A stretch of 64,000 nucleotides of DNA from positions 1 through 64,000 of the forward strand of contig NZ_FNQY01000013.1 of assembly GCF_900107765.1 (NCBI RefSeq), given 5' to 3'. Positions 38,097 to 47,699 of the stretch are shown here, piece after piece (position 1 is the first letter of the stretch; each line of letters opens with the position of its first letter). This DNA comes from Arachidicoccus rhizosphaerae. GTDB taxonomy: Bacteria > Bacteroidota > Bacteroidia > Chitinophagales > Chitinophagaceae. A model generated the notes under the pieces. It ran no database searches. It had not been told where the DNA came from and saw only the letters and a list, made by a program, of their open reading frames with translations. Made by a program: the position numbers and the translations under genes.

Positions 38097-38135
38097 AAAA
38101 ATCCGGTAAGTTGAAAATTGGCTTACCGGATTTTT
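38097..38135. terminator. Bidirectional terminator between the two alpha-galactosidase genes
   Basis: Stem AAAATCCGGTAAG / CTTACCGGATTTTT with a loop of ~11 bases. A- and T-runs at the outer edges allow termination of both convergent genes. Confidence 0.85.
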
Positions 38136-38166
38136 ATTATACTACAACACTCAATGGAGCCGCAAT

Positions 38167-39414
38167 CTATTGCTTCAGTTTCAAAACGATTGTTTCATGC
38201 GCTTTGACTTCATACATTAATTTTGATTGATTCTTTTTTTGCTCGCCGGTCCAGACATTCAGCGTAGTATATTTTCCTGATAATCCGATTTGGCTAAGTG
38301 CCAGGTTGTATTTTCTAGCGGTTGAATCCGTATTTAATATGCCGATTGCGTATGAGCCATCTGACAGCGTCTTTAAATAGACCTGCCAGTTATTGTCATT
38401 AATTTTTCTTTCAGCTTGTTTGCCCAGCGGATCCTGATCTATCGCCAGAATTTCTTTGTTGGTTAAAATGCGCTTTGTTGCTGCATTCATATTGGCCACA
38501 TCACAGGTAATCATCAAAGGAGCTGCCTGTAAACACCATAAGGACATTTGAGATTGGTATTCAATATCATTGCAACCTATGCCTCCCAGATCTCCGGATG
38601 GTCCTTTTTTGCCATATAATCCCACCACCAGCATATCTGGGTCATTCCACGCCCCTGGCTTGGCATAAGCTACCAGGTCTGCATTCCTATTGACTGCATC
38701 CAGAATGCCGATACCTCCTGTAGGTGTACCTGGGGCGTCAAAACTGGCAGACCATTTATCCCTGATATCCCCGTCAATACGCCAAAGATTACCACCTACT
38801 TCGCTGCCCCAAGTCCAGGGTTGTCTTCCGCCCCACTCACAAATTCCAAAAACGATGTCTCTGCCTGAGTTAGAAAGGGCATCGGCCATTGTTTTATAGC
38901 GCTTCATGGCCGTTTCTTTATCAGAGGGAGCCCCGCAATAATCATATTTTAAATAATCTATTCCCCAGGATGCAAACGTTTTGGCGTCCTGTTGCTCAAA
39001 ATGAAGGCTAGCGGTATAACCTGCACAGGTTAACGGGGCGGCATCGGAATAAATACCCAATTTAATACCTTTACTATGTACGTAGTCCGCTAATGCTTTT
39101 ATCCCGGAAGGGAATTTAATGGGGTCCGGAATTATATTATTTCTGTTATCGCGACCGCCCTGCCAGCCGTCATCAATGAAGATATAATCATAACCCAACC
39201 TAACCAGTCCATTGGTCACCATTGCGTCAGCAATACTTTTCACATCCTGTTCTGTAATGTGATCAGCATAAAAGTTCCAGGTCATATATCCCATTGGAGG
39301 TGTAGGTGCTAGATGACTTCTTTGACTAAAACCAGTAATGCCTGTAAAACAAAGGGCGGCCGCCATTAAAAAAGCTTTTGTTTTCAGCTTGATATCCCAG
39401 CTAGGAAAATGCAT
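38167..39414 (-). CDS. Alpha-galactosidase, GH27 family
   Basis: The ~415-residue exported enzyme has a signal peptide ending near FTGITGFSQ. The TIM barrel begins TPPMGYMTWNFYADHI. Nucleophile Asp (in YLKYDYC, ~residue 158) and acid/base Asp (in LWRIDGDIRDKW) are in place, and the motifs IDDGWQGGRD and KPGAWNDPDML are typical for GH27. A short beta domain at the end follows. The start is taken at the ATG 39414; an upstream in-frame ATG at 39450 adds 12 residues. GH27 and GH36 belong to the same clan but are distinct families, and here they share a terminator. Confidence 0.93.
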   Translation of the reverse strand: MHFPSWDIKLKTKAFLMAAALCFTGITGFSQRSHLAPTPPMGYMTWNFYADHITEQDVKSIADAMVTNGLVRLGYDYIFIDDGWQGGRDNRNNIIPDPIKFPSGIKALADYVHSKGIKLGIYSDAAPLTCAGYTASLHFEQQDAKTFASWGIDYLKYDYCGAPSDKETAMKRYKTMADALSNSGRDIVFGICEWGGRQPWTWGSEVGGNLWRIDGDIRDKWSASFDAPGTPTGGIGILDAVNRNADLVAYAKPGAWNDPDMLVVGLYGKKGPSGDLGGIGCNDIEYQSQMSLWCLQAAPLMITCDVANMNAATKRILTNKEILAIDQDPLGKQAERKINDNNWQVYLKTLSDGSYAIGILNTDSTARKYNLALSQIGLSGKYTTLNVWTGEQKKNQSKLMYEVKAHETIVLKLKQ

Positions 39415-39649
39415 ATTTAAAAAATTATGGTGGAAAAATAAGTTGGACATAAAGTTATTTTATTTTTAGTGAACTGCACAAAGGAATTCCATAATAATAT
39501 TCAGGTCACAATAATTGCAAGTCTTTTTATATTCAAGCCAGGTCTGTTGGTGCAATCAGTTTTGCTTTTAAAATCAACTAAATCTTATTTTGAACTGCCA
39601 GATGTATTGCTCAGATATTATATTCACTGAGTCGCTAATTGCATAAAAA

Positions 39650-39679
39650 AATAGGGACAGAATAACGTGCCCCTATTTG
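39650..39679 (-). terminator. Terminator of M3 peptidase gene
   Basis: Stem AAATAGGG / CCCTATTT, followed on the minus strand by a run of T. It lies ~35 bases past the stop of the M3 peptidase gene. Confidence 0.78.
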
Positions 39680-39712
39680 GTATGGTTAAATCCTGATAAA
39701 GAACCTCAATTT

Positions 39713-41869
39713 TTAATTCAATAATCCTCTGTTTTCTTCCATGGGTTTAATGCTAGGTTTTTGTCCCCTGAAATCTTCATAGATTTTTTCGAGATCTTCA
39801 GTATTGCCTTTTGAAAGAATCATATCTCTGAATCTTTGTCCATTTGCTCTGCTCAGACCGCCATGTTCCTTAAACCACTCAAACGCGTCATCGTCTAGCA
39901 TCTCTGTCCAGAGGTAGGCATAATAACCTGCAGCGTATCCGTTGGACCATATATGCAGAAAATAACTTGAACGGTAACGAGGAGGTACGGTATTTAAATA
40001 TAACCCGGTTTGTTCAAGAGCGTGCAATTCAAAACTATCAACATCTTTTATGGGATCTTCTGGCTTTAATTTGTGCCACTTCATATCCAATGCTGCTGCT
40101 GCCAGAAGTTCGGTTAACATATACCCTTGATTAAAAGTGCTGGCTTTTTTAATTTTATCCACCAGCTCCACACTTATTGGCTGCCCTGTTTTGTAATGAA
40201 TGGCATAATGCTTCAGGATGGCGGGGTCAAGTGCCCAGTGCTCGTTGAATTGTGAAGGGAATTCAACAAAATCCCTGGCCACATTTGTCCCTGATAAGCT
40301 AGGATATTGTTGACTGGCAAAAAAGCCGTGTAATGCATGACCAAATTCATGAAACATAGTGGTTACATCATCGAAACTGATTAGTGCAGGCTGGCCGGGG
40401 GCCGGTTTCGTAAAATTACAAACATTATAAATGACGGGTTTTGTGCCTAATAGTTTGGATTGAGTTACGAGATTGTCCATCCAGGCACCCCCTGATTTAT
40501 TGTCCCGCTTGAAGTAATCGAAATAAAAAAGCCCGATAGAGGTTTTATCCTGATCAAATACTTCAAATACTCTTACATCTTTTTGATAGACAGGTATATC
40601 TTTTCTTTCTTTAAAAGTAATCCCGTAAAGTTGTGTGGCTGCATAAAATACGCCGTCTTCCAGTACCTTATTTAGCTCAAAGTAAGGCTTGATCTCATTT
40701 TCATCCAGATTATACCTGGCTTTTCTGACTTTATCGGCATAATAATCCCAATCATAAGGTGCTAACTGAAATCCTGCATGACTGGAGTCGATGACTGCCT
40801 GAATATCGGACGCTTCCTGCCTTGCTTTTTTTACTGCAGCGGGAACCAGATCGGCAAAGAATTTATCTACTGCCTCAGGCGTTTTGGCCATCTGGTCTTG
40901 CAGCTTCCAGGCGGCATAATTAGCATAGCCCATTAATGCGGCTTTTTGTGCTCTGATTTGTGCGATTGCCTTAATCGTCTTTCGGGTATCATTACTGTCA
41001 TTTTTTTCTGCTCGGTTCCATGAAAGTTCAAATAATTTTTCTCTGGTAGTACGATTAGTAAGTGAGCCCAAAGCAGGCTGCTGAGTGGTGTTTTGCAAGG
41101 GGAGCAACCATTTTCCGGAAAGGTTCGCTGTTTTGGCATCTTCTGCAGCTGCCTCCAAGGCACCTTCTGATAAACCGGCAAGTTCTTCTTTACTGTTAGC
41201 GATATAGGCTCCTGCTTTAGCTGCTGCCAGTAACTGGTTGGTAAATTTGGCGCTCAGTGAGGCTTCCTGTTCATTGTATTGTTTCAGCAATATTTTATTC
41301 TGATCAGATAGTTTGGCCCCGGCGAGCATAAATTCCTGGTAATAATATGCGACCAGTCTTTTGGATTCACTGTCCAGATTGGATTTATCCAAGTGATTAT
41401 ATACTGTTGTAATTCTGTCGAACAATGCCTTATTTAAATGAATAGCATCACTGTGGGCTGCCTGGAGCGGTGCTAGTTCTTCCTGGACCTTTTGTAAATA
41501 TTCATTGGTATTGGCTCCTGTTAATAAGTTAAATACAGCAGCAGCTCTTTTTAGTACCGAACCACTTTGCTCAAGTGGCACCAGGGTGTTAAGAAAAGTG
41601 GCTGAATCGGGATTATCCGTTATTTTTTTTATTTCATCCAGCTGTAAACGCATGCCTTCAATAATGGCTGGTTTGAAGTCCTCGTCTTTGATTTTGGTGA
41701 AATCCGGCGCCTCATAGGGCAAGGTACTCGTCTTTAAAAAAGGGTTATCACTTGCTAAAGTATCCACTTTGTTATTATTTTTTGTTTGCTGTTTGTTATT
41801 GCCACAACTGCTGCTTAATACAATTGCCGCTGCAACCGGAAGTAAAGAAAGCATTTTAATTGTTTTCAT
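39713..41869 (-). CDS. dcp: M3 family metallopeptidase (peptidyl-dipeptidase Dcp-like), lipoprotein
   Basis: The 718-residue zinc peptidase has a lipobox ending at Cys22 (VLSSSCGNN) and an Asn/Lys-rich linker. The C-terminal catalytic domain has HEXXH in MFHEFGHALHGFF (near residue 500) and the following glutamate in the family's helix (FVEFPSQFNEHW). The N-terminal helical half fits Dcp and oligopeptidase A. It cuts dipeptides or short peptides from the C-terminus, here probably in the periplasm or at the outer membrane because of the lipid anchor. The symbol dcp reflects the closest subfamily by length and motif; the exact specificity is untested. Confidence 0.92.
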   Translation of the reverse strand: MKTIKMLSLLPVAAAIVLSSSCGNNKQQTKNNNKVDTLASDNPFLKTSTLPYEAPDFTKIKDEDFKPAIIEGMRLQLDEIKKITDNPDSATFLNTLVPLEQSGSVLKRAAAVFNLLTGANTNEYLQKVQEELAPLQAAHSDAIHLNKALFDRITTVYNHLDKSNLDSESKRLVAYYYQEFMLAGAKLSDQNKILLKQYNEQEASLSAKFTNQLLAAAKAGAYIANSKEELAGLSEGALEAAAEDAKTANLSGKWLLPLQNTTQQPALGSLTNRTTREKLFELSWNRAEKNDSNDTRKTIKAIAQIRAQKAALMGYANYAAWKLQDQMAKTPEAVDKFFADLVPAAVKKARQEASDIQAVIDSSHAGFQLAPYDWDYYADKVRKARYNLDENEIKPYFELNKVLEDGVFYAATQLYGITFKERKDIPVYQKDVRVFEVFDQDKTSIGLFYFDYFKRDNKSGGAWMDNLVTQSKLLGTKPVIYNVCNFTKPAPGQPALISFDDVTTMFHEFGHALHGFFASQQYPSLSGTNVARDFVEFPSQFNEHWALDPAILKHYAIHYKTGQPISVELVDKIKKASTFNQGYMLTELLAAAALDMKWHKLKPEDPIKDVDSFELHALEQTGLYLNTVPPRYRSSYFLHIWSNGYAAGYYAYLWTEMLDDDAFEWFKEHGGLSRANGQRFRDMILSKGNTEDLEKIYEDFRGQKPSIKPMEENRGLLN

Positions 41870-41971
41870 CAGCTTACATTGTTTTGTTTATGCTGTGAAA
41901 ATACAAAAAATACACCAAAAGCCAACGAGCATTGGTTTTAATAGAATTGACATCTATCAAAGAGCATGGCC

Positions 41972-42859
41972 CTAAAAAATATCTTTAAAGATTATGTCCA
42001 GTGCGATATGGTGCATGGTATAACTTGGGTTACTACCAACAAGGTTGTTCATGTAACCAATTTCTGCATAAAAAGGCAGGGCGGCAGGGGCGTATCTGTA
42101 GAAGCCGCAGAAATAACTATCTTCATAGCCGAACCCTGACCAATTATTCTTTGAGTTGATTGCATCCGGCTGTTGGGTATTATTACCAGCATCATCCTTT
42201 GGTTTTATTTTGGTCATTTTATTCTGGAAAAGACTTTCGGCATAAAAAATCAACGTGTGCTCCCGGTTTGCCGTTAAAGGGATCATGGATCTTAACTTGA
42301 ACCTGGCTCTGAATGCCTTTCGGGTATCAGTAGAGGAAAACTCCGGCATATAAAATGTTCTGTATTCAGGTCTGAAATCCAGGTTCCATTTAATGGGAGA
42401 GCGGCTCCATCCATAAGAAAGGATTCCATAGAGCATCAGCTCCTTTTTTATATCAGAGGCGGCTTTATGATATGGAGCCGTTTTTTCGTATATATATTGT
42501 TTTCTGAGACTTAAACCACCTGTTACATTGAAATGCTTGGATAATTTTCTTTTAATCTCTTCATTTAGAACCCAGATAGAAGGTTTTTTAAAAAGGTCGT
42601 AAGAGCCTTCGGGATTACTCATGCGGCCGTATCCGATAAAAGAGTTGGACTGCCAGTTTTGAGCTGAATCTATGGATTGTTCCAGGCCTACTGCCATCCA
42701 GGAGATAATTTTGGTATTACTGAGTCCCGGAGGAGTAATCTGAGCACTGATTCTTTGAACTCCTGCCAAAAGTAGGATTCCAGTCATTATTATTAACAGC
42801 CAGGATGCGTTGATTGTTTCTACAATGGTCTTTATTGAAAAAGGGCTGAAATACCTCAT
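41972..42859 (-). CDS. DUF2490-like outer-membrane protein
   Basis: The 295-residue exported protein has a long positively charged start and a hydrophobic segment ending in ...ISAQIT (about residues 20-42). The rest shows amphipathic strands with aromatic ends, such as YGRMSNPEGSYDLF and WNLDFRPEYRTFY, typical of a small barrel of the DUF2490 group. It has a Y-x-x-N and NW pattern near the end and a hydrophobic terminal residue (Phe). Role unknown. It is the upstream neighbour of the M3 peptidase on the same strand, ~100 bases away. Confidence 0.6.
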   Translation of the reverse strand: MRYFSPFSIKTIVETINASWLLIIMTGILLLAGVQRISAQITPPGLSNTKIISWMAVGLEQSIDSAQNWQSNSFIGYGRMSNPEGSYDLFKKPSIWVLNEEIKRKLSKHFNVTGGLSLRKQYIYEKTAPYHKAASDIKKELMLYGILSYGWSRSPIKWNLDFRPEYRTFYMPEFSSTDTRKAFRARFKLRSMIPLTANREHTLIFYAESLFQNKMTKIKPKDDAGNNTQQPDAINSKNNWSGFGYEDSYFCGFYRYAPAALPFYAEIGYMNNLVGSNPSYTMHHIALDIIFKDIF

Positions 42860-42984
42860 AAGCTGTTAACTTAAAAGTTGCTTAATCACTTAATTAAATG
42901 AATAAGGCCTTAAACTGTTATCTGATTGAAAAAATAAGGAAGAGGCGCAAACGTAAAAAAAGTTTTTTTGTGCTGACATCCGTT

Positions 42985-43827
42985 TTACATTGGCATATAA
43001 GTATACATACTATAATGGCCTGACAGCATTCCCTTTATCGCTGCTTTGTAGACTTCATTTTGAGATTTTTCAACGCCGGAGAATTCTCTGCCTAACATAA
43101 AATCGCTAAAATAAGTGGACCAGTCGTTATATTTTTCCTGGGCTGTTTTAAGTTGTTCTATTACAAGGGATTTAGCATTAATGGGGTCAATATATTCCGC
43201 GCTATAACCGAGGTTGACGATATAAACATAAAGTCCTATGTTCCATGCTTTTATGCCCGCAGGAGAAAACTTATCGTAATTATCTTTTACAAACTTAAGT
43301 AAAATGTCAGAACCTTCGGGTAAGTTATTGGTTTGTAGGTTGATGGAGCTGATATTGGCATTTTTGCCGCCGTTTGCATCCAGTACTTTGCGGCAAGCTT
43401 CATAATGTGCCTGGAATCCGCTGTCTTTCAAATTATTCAAAAAGAGAAAAAAGTCGTGTTGGTTTGCGATTTGAAACCAGTTTGAAAGCGTATTTCTGGA
43501 ATCCACTTTTTCGCCGGCTGACCGTCCAAAAGGAAAAACCATGGTTTTGTGATAGGCGCTGTCCAATAATGTCAAAAATGGTGATTGAGATCTGTCCTGA
43601 TTTATTAAGGATTTTAGCTTACTTTCAAATTTATCGGCACCGCCATAGCCCTGGACAAAATATACGCCTGCCAGCATAAAGCCTTTTAACGTATCGTCTT
43701 TGATTTGGACATTGGCTTTATCTATGCCAGAATTTGGCTGATTGCCTTTGTTATTACCCGACCCGCAACCAGACAACAAGGCTACAACGAATGAGGCTGC
43801 AAATAAACTAGATAGAACTCCTTTCAT
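42985..43827 (-). CDS. DUF1266-like lipoprotein
   Basis: The 280-residue lipoprotein has its lipobox at Cys21 (VALLSGCGSG) and then a flexible Gly/Asn linker. Near the C-terminus the segment AWNIGLYVYIVNLGYSAEYID followed by a W-S-T-Y-F-S-D-F-M-L-G-R-E-F run fits the Trp-Asp/Asn-x-x-R...SW-x-x-F...G-R pattern of DUF1266 proteins, though the expected first-position residues deviate. No function is known. It stands alone on the minus strand. The family call is moderate. Confidence 0.55.
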   Translation of the reverse strand: MKGVLSSLFAASFVVALLSGCGSGNNKGNQPNSGIDKANVQIKDDTLKGFMLAGVYFVQGYGGADKFESKLKSLINQDRSQSPFLTLLDSAYHKTMVFPFGRSAGEKVDSRNTLSNWFQIANQHDFFLFLNNLKDSGFQAHYEACRKVLDANGGKNANISSINLQTNNLPEGSDILLKFVKDNYDKFSPAGIKAWNIGLYVYIVNLGYSAEYIDPINAKSLVIEQLKTAQEKYNDWSTYFSDFMLGREFSGVEKSQNEVYKAAIKGMLSGHYSMYTYMPM

Positions 43828-44072
43828 GAATAAATTTGGTTATACTTTCAAATGTGGCAAATATCCTTCTTCCTGCCCATAAAAACAGCTACAATCTGTT
43901 ATTGTTTGTCTAATGTGAAAAGGAAGGATTAGGAATGTTGCGAATAAAAATATTGATTATCAATTGATTATTTTTACAGGAGCAAAATAGTTTTATAAAT
44001 AAATACAAAGTTTCCGGCGCAAATACAGTTTAAAAAGGATAATTTTGATGCCTATTGTAAATCATTTCATGT

Positions 44073-45239
44073 ATGCGTAAGCTTTTAAAAATATTGGGTG
44101 TTGGCCTGATTGTCTCCATGACGATGCAACACTGTCAATCCAAAAAGATGATAGAGAATAAATACTTTTTACTCGTGGGTACATATACTGATGGTAATGC
44201 CAGTGAAGGAATTTATGTATACGATTTTGAGGATACCAGTGGCCAAATGACCGAAGTAGCTCATACAAATCATGTCGTCAATCCGTCTTATCTGGCATTA
44301 TCAAAAAATGGCAAGTATCTGTATGCCGTAAATGAGAATACAGACGATAAAACCAAGGGAATGATTTCTGCTTTTGCCTTCGATAATAAAACAGGGCAAA
44401 TGGACTTTTTAAATACGCAGCCAACAAATGGCGATGCGCCTTGTTATGTGGCCATTGATTCTTTGGGGAAAAATGTAGCAGAAGCCAACTATAATGGTGC
44501 TAATTTTTCGATCTACAAGACAGACACCAGCGGTAAACTCTGGCCTGCGACACAGATTATAGCACATACGGGAACTAGTGCCAATAAGAAAATTCAGACG
44601 CAGTCACATGTTCACTCCACTGTGTTTTCTCCTGACCAACAGTTCTTATTTGTATGTGATTTAGGTAATGATACGCTTTATCAATATCCCTTTAAAATCA
44701 ATAATTTATTACCGGTAGATATAGCCGGCGCCATTAAGTATAAAGTACCTGCCGGTTATGGACCACGTCATATTACATTTTCTCCGGATCATAAATACGC
44801 CTACTTATTAAATGAACTGGATGCTCAACTAATGGTTTACCGTTGGCAAAATGATTCTCTGACCTATTTACAGACGCTGGTTTCTACTGCAGTAGAAGAT
44901 ACGGCAAATGCGGATAAAGGGGCGTCTGCCATCCGGGTTTCTCCTGATGGAAAATTCGTTTATACCTCCAATAGAGGAAAGGCCAATGATTTGGCCATTT
45001 TCGAAGTTCAGTCAGATGGTCTTTTAAAAGAAGTGGGCCATCAGCCTACCGGTCCACATCCAAGAGATTTTATCCTGGACCCTACCGGCCATTTTTTACT
45101 GGTGGCAACCAGGGATAACAATAAAGTGAGCGTTTTTAAAAGAGATATAAAGACGGGGTTGCTTACAGAAACCATGCAGTCAATTACATTACCTAAGCCA
45201 GTGGCATTGATTTTTGCAGAAAAAAATAAAGGCAATTAG
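44073..45239 (+). CDS. Lactonase-family beta-propeller lipoprotein
   Basis: The 388-residue exported protein has a lipobox at Cys21 (MTMQHCQSK). Seven-bladed propeller repeats of the 6-phosphogluconolactonase/lactonase family follow. Repeat ends read LLVGTYTDGNASEGIYVYDFE, NPSYLALSKNGKYLYAVNE (in pieces), HVHSTVFSPDQQFLFVCDLG, GPRHITFSPDHKYAYLLNE, and IRVSPDGKFVYTSNRGKAND. The last is the classic G-N-R-like blade of this family. It likely opens sugar lactones in the periplasm. Substrate unproven. Confidence 0.88.
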   Translation: MRKLLKILGVGLIVSMTMQHCQSKKMIENKYFLLVGTYTDGNASEGIYVYDFEDTSGQMTEVAHTNHVVNPSYLALSKNGKYLYAVNENTDDKTKGMISAFAFDNKTGQMDFLNTQPTNGDAPCYVAIDSLGKNVAEANYNGANFSIYKTDTSGKLWPATQIIAHTGTSANKKIQTQSHVHSTVFSPDQQFLFVCDLGNDTLYQYPFKINNLLPVDIAGAIKYKVPAGYGPRHITFSPDHKYAYLLNELDAQLMVYRWQNDSLTYLQTLVSTAVEDTANADKGASAIRVSPDGKFVYTSNRGKANDLAIFEVQSDGLLKEVGHQPTGPHPRDFILDPTGHFLLVATRDNNKVSVFKRDIKTGLLTETMQSITLPKPVALIFAEKNKGN

Positions 45240-45300
45240 TAAAATTTATTGTACTTTGAAAGGTAGAATTTTAATTGTTCACTTTTAATTCTTTAAAACA

Positions 45301-45867
45301 ATGTTAGATGAAATTGTAAACCTGATTAAAAATGCCGCTGGGGAAGCTGTTCAGGCACACCCTGATGTACCTAACGAACAGGCAAGTGCTGTCGCTGAAG
45401 AAGCTTCACATTCCATTTTAGGAGATTTGGAAAATGGGTTGAAAGGTTGTGGTATCTCTGATATCCTTGGTATGTTGACGGGTAAAAAATCAGATATTGC
45501 CGGTAACAGCACGACGCAATCCATGACCGGGAATCTGGCCAGCAAATTAACGGAAAAGCTTGGGATCAGTCCTGCAGCAGCCAGCGCTCTAGGGGCTTCA
45601 ATTATCCCGACAGTGTTAAGTAAATTAACTGGTAAAGTAAATGACCCTAGCGATAATAGCCTGGACTTACAGGGAGTTATTAACCAATTGACAGGTGGTA
45701 AAACAGCCGGAATTGATCTAAAAAGCATCCTTGACCGCAACGGAGATGGAGAAATTAATCTGGGAGATGCCGTTTCCATGTTTACAGGGGGAGACAGCAA
45801 TGCTACCGGTCAGCAACAAAGTGGCGGTGGAATTTTAGACAAATTAAAAGGTATGTTCGGGGCATAA
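45301..45867 (+). CDS. DUF937-like protein with calcium-loop motif
   Basis: The 188-residue protein has no signal peptide. The N-terminal ~110 residues form helical repeats of small residues (AEEASHSILGDLENGLKG and ALGASIIPTVLSKLTGKV), as in DUF937 and similar YidB-like proteins. Then comes an EF-hand/dockerin-like loop, DRNGDGEINLGD, with Asp, Asn, Asp and Asn at the metal positions and a final Asp. The Gly-rich tail ends in ILDKLKGMFG. It stands alone; its terminator follows. Role unknown. Confidence 0.7.
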   Translation: MLDEIVNLIKNAAGEAVQAHPDVPNEQASAVAEEASHSILGDLENGLKGCGISDILGMLTGKKSDIAGNSTTQSMTGNLASKLTEKLGISPAAASALGASIIPTVLSKLTGKVNDPSDNSLDLQGVINQLTGGKTAGIDLKSILDRNGDGEINLGDAVSMFTGGDSNATGQQQSGGGILDKLKGMFGA

Positions 45868-45905
45868 TTTTTATCGTTTTCAAATATACGAACCAAAAAT
45901 ACTGT

Positions 45906-45962
45906 TTCGGCAAGGCGAATGGCGATTAATTAGTAGTCGCTATACACTTGCCGAATTTTTTT
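45906..45962 (+). terminator. Terminator of DUF937-like gene
   Basis: Outer stem TTCGGCAAG / CTTGCCGAA with a smaller GCGA/TCGC inner pairing is followed by seven T. Confidence 0.82.
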
Positions 45963-46072
45963 AATATGACAGTGCCTAGTCCATCTAATAAAATTTTTAC
46001 GCTAAATTTAGTTGATTTGTAAAATTCCTTATAGCTTTAAGGCCAATAATAAAACATCTAATAAAAATCAAC

Positions 46073-46915
46073 ATGCGCATGGCAATGAATAATCTGTTGG
46101 CAAAAGCTGCACTTAGTTTATCTGTAGTAGCACTTTTAGCCAGCTGTAAAGGAGAGGGGGCAAAAGATAAAAAGGCAGATAAGCCAGCCAAAGACAGTGT
46201 AGCCCAAGTATTAACACCAGGATCCTCTATCAAACTGGATCCAGCCAAGAAGTATATATATATAACCTGGGATGATGGTCCTCAGCCTCCCGGAACCACA
46301 AATTGCGAAGAGGTCTTCAGAGAAGAAGGGATTAAGGCTACTTTTTTTATGGTGGGCATGCATCAGTTTAGTCCATCCAGAGAAAGAATTGTAGATACCA
46401 TCCGCAATAGCTATCCCCAGTTTCTGTTAGCTAACCATAGTCATTCTCATGGTTTTAGAGATCATTATAAAGAATTCTACGCACATCCGGACAGTGCAAT
46501 GCAGGATATTTATCAGGCAGAAAAAGAGCTGAAGGTACCGGTCAAGATTGTGCGACTGCCGGGGATGAATTCCTGGGTGGAAAATGGAAAAATCAAAGGC
46601 CCGCAATCTTCATTGGAAGTCTGTAAACGTTTAGGCAGTGCCGGTTACAACGCTGTCGGCTGGGATTTGGAATGGCGTTTTGGTAAACGTTCTGTACCTA
46701 TTCAAGGGGCCGAACAAATGGCACAGGAAGTAAATGATATGTTCGCCAATCAAAATACTTATGCGGCCAACTCTGTAGTTATTCTGGCTCATGACAGAAT
46801 GTTCAGAGATCAATATAAAGATAGCCTGCGTAAATTTATTCAGATTTTGAAACAGAATCCTGATTATGTCTTTGAAACAATTGACCATTATCCGTTAATT
46901 CAGAAAGGTAAATAG
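46073..46915 (+). CDS. Polysaccharide deacetylase (NodB-homology) lipoprotein
   Basis: The 280-residue lipoprotein has its lipobox at Cys25 (VVALLASCKG) with a Lys/Asp-rich linker. The NodB domain has the catalytic base and metal Asp in TWDDGP (Asp67, Asp68), metal histidines in ANHSHSHGF (His122, His126), the Arg motif RLPG (Arg161), and a final H near ILAHDR. All five motifs are recognisable, so activity on an N- or O-acetylated sugar polymer is expected. Peptidoglycan or chitin-type substrates are known in the family; the target here is unknown. Confidence 0.9.
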   Translation: MRMAMNNLLAKAALSLSVVALLASCKGEGAKDKKADKPAKDSVAQVLTPGSSIKLDPAKKYIYITWDDGPQPPGTTNCEEVFREEGIKATFFMVGMHQFSPSRERIVDTIRNSYPQFLLANHSHSHGFRDHYKEFYAHPDSAMQDIYQAEKELKVPVKIVRLPGMNSWVENGKIKGPQSSLEVCKRLGSAGYNAVGWDLEWRFGKRSVPIQGAEQMAQEVNDMFANQNTYAANSVVILAHDRMFRDQYKDSLRKFIQILKQNPDYVFETIDHYPLIQKGK

Positions 46916-46950
46916 GGATATCCGGTCGAATTCATCAGGATATCTTAAAA

Positions 46951-46997
46951 AGGTAAAGGGGTGGTTATTGATAACTTCAATAACCACCCCTTTACCT
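46951..46997. terminator. Bidirectional terminator, 19-bp stem
   Basis: A perfect 19-bp stem (AGGTAAAGGGGTGGTTATT and its inverse) with a 9-base loop. On the minus strand it is followed by TTTT, so it can end both the deacetylase gene and the convergent 47,111 gene. Confidence 0.88.
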
Positions 46998-47110
46998 TAC
47001 TCGTTAGACCCAGTAATTGGGGATGAAGGTTGGTTTGATAAAAGGAATTTGATTAAGTAATGAAATAATTACTGTTTTGGCCATTTTTCCTTTGAAAGAC
47101 TAGGTCTCAT

Positions 47111-47635
47111 TTAATAAAGGCCATTTTTTCTTATATAATAAAGACGCTTATTCTTTGGGCAGAATAAGAAGAAATATTGATTTCCTTCATCAAAATATAA
47201 ATAACTATAGTAGTTATCTTGATTGGATAATTCAGTGGTAAATTTTTTGAGCCATTGTTCTTTAGACTTTGAAAGCACTTCCAATAATGATTTATTTAAT
47301 TTCGCGGATAGTGAATCTGTGGGGCATTTAGTCCATTTGCCAATTATTGTATTCGAGTCAATTTGGTGTTTTTCCCATTTTTGATGGATTCGCGGAAAGG
47401 CGCTACTTATTATGACATCATCAAAATGATAAAGATAAATGTCATAATAATCGCCGTGTGTTGAGAGGCCAATTAAGTCTTCACTTTTGGTTTTATGATA
47501 TTTTCCATTAAATCCTTTAAAAATTTCTTTTGCCTGGCCGGATGTTAGCGGATCATATGTGGTCTCATTCCAAATCAAAAAGACCCCAAGTAATACAATG
47601 ATTATTGCAAGTATTAAGAATAATATTTTTCTCAT
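47111..47635 (-). CDS. Hypothetical membrane-anchored protein
   Basis: The 174-residue protein has one strong N-terminal membrane segment (residues 4-21, LFLILAIIIVLLGVFLIW) and a polar rest with several Tyr/Trp and Lys/Glu residues. I recognise no domain. The short Lys-rich C-terminus (FCPKNKRLYYIRKN) suggests a soluble periplasmic part. It lies between the deacetylase and the alpha/beta hydrolase genes on the minus strand, with a 65-base gap to the latter. Confidence 0.72.
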   Translation of the reverse strand: MRKILFLILAIIIVLLGVFLIWNETTYDPLTSGQAKEIFKGFNGKYHKTKSEDLIGLSTHGDYYDIYLYHFDDVIISSAFPRIHQKWEKHQIDSNTIIGKWTKCPTDSLSAKLNKSLLEVLSKSKEQWLKKFTTELSNQDNYYSYLYFDEGNQYFFLFCPKNKRLYYIRKNGLY

Positions 47636-47699
47636 TTAGGGAAATGAATGTTTGACTTCATTCAATAAATAGCATCATAACAAAGTTAATCATTTATCT

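Noticed and set aside
46951-46997. 19-bp perfect hairpin as a regulatory RNA
   Set aside because: It lies exactly between two convergent genes with T-run on the minus side; a shared terminator explains it.
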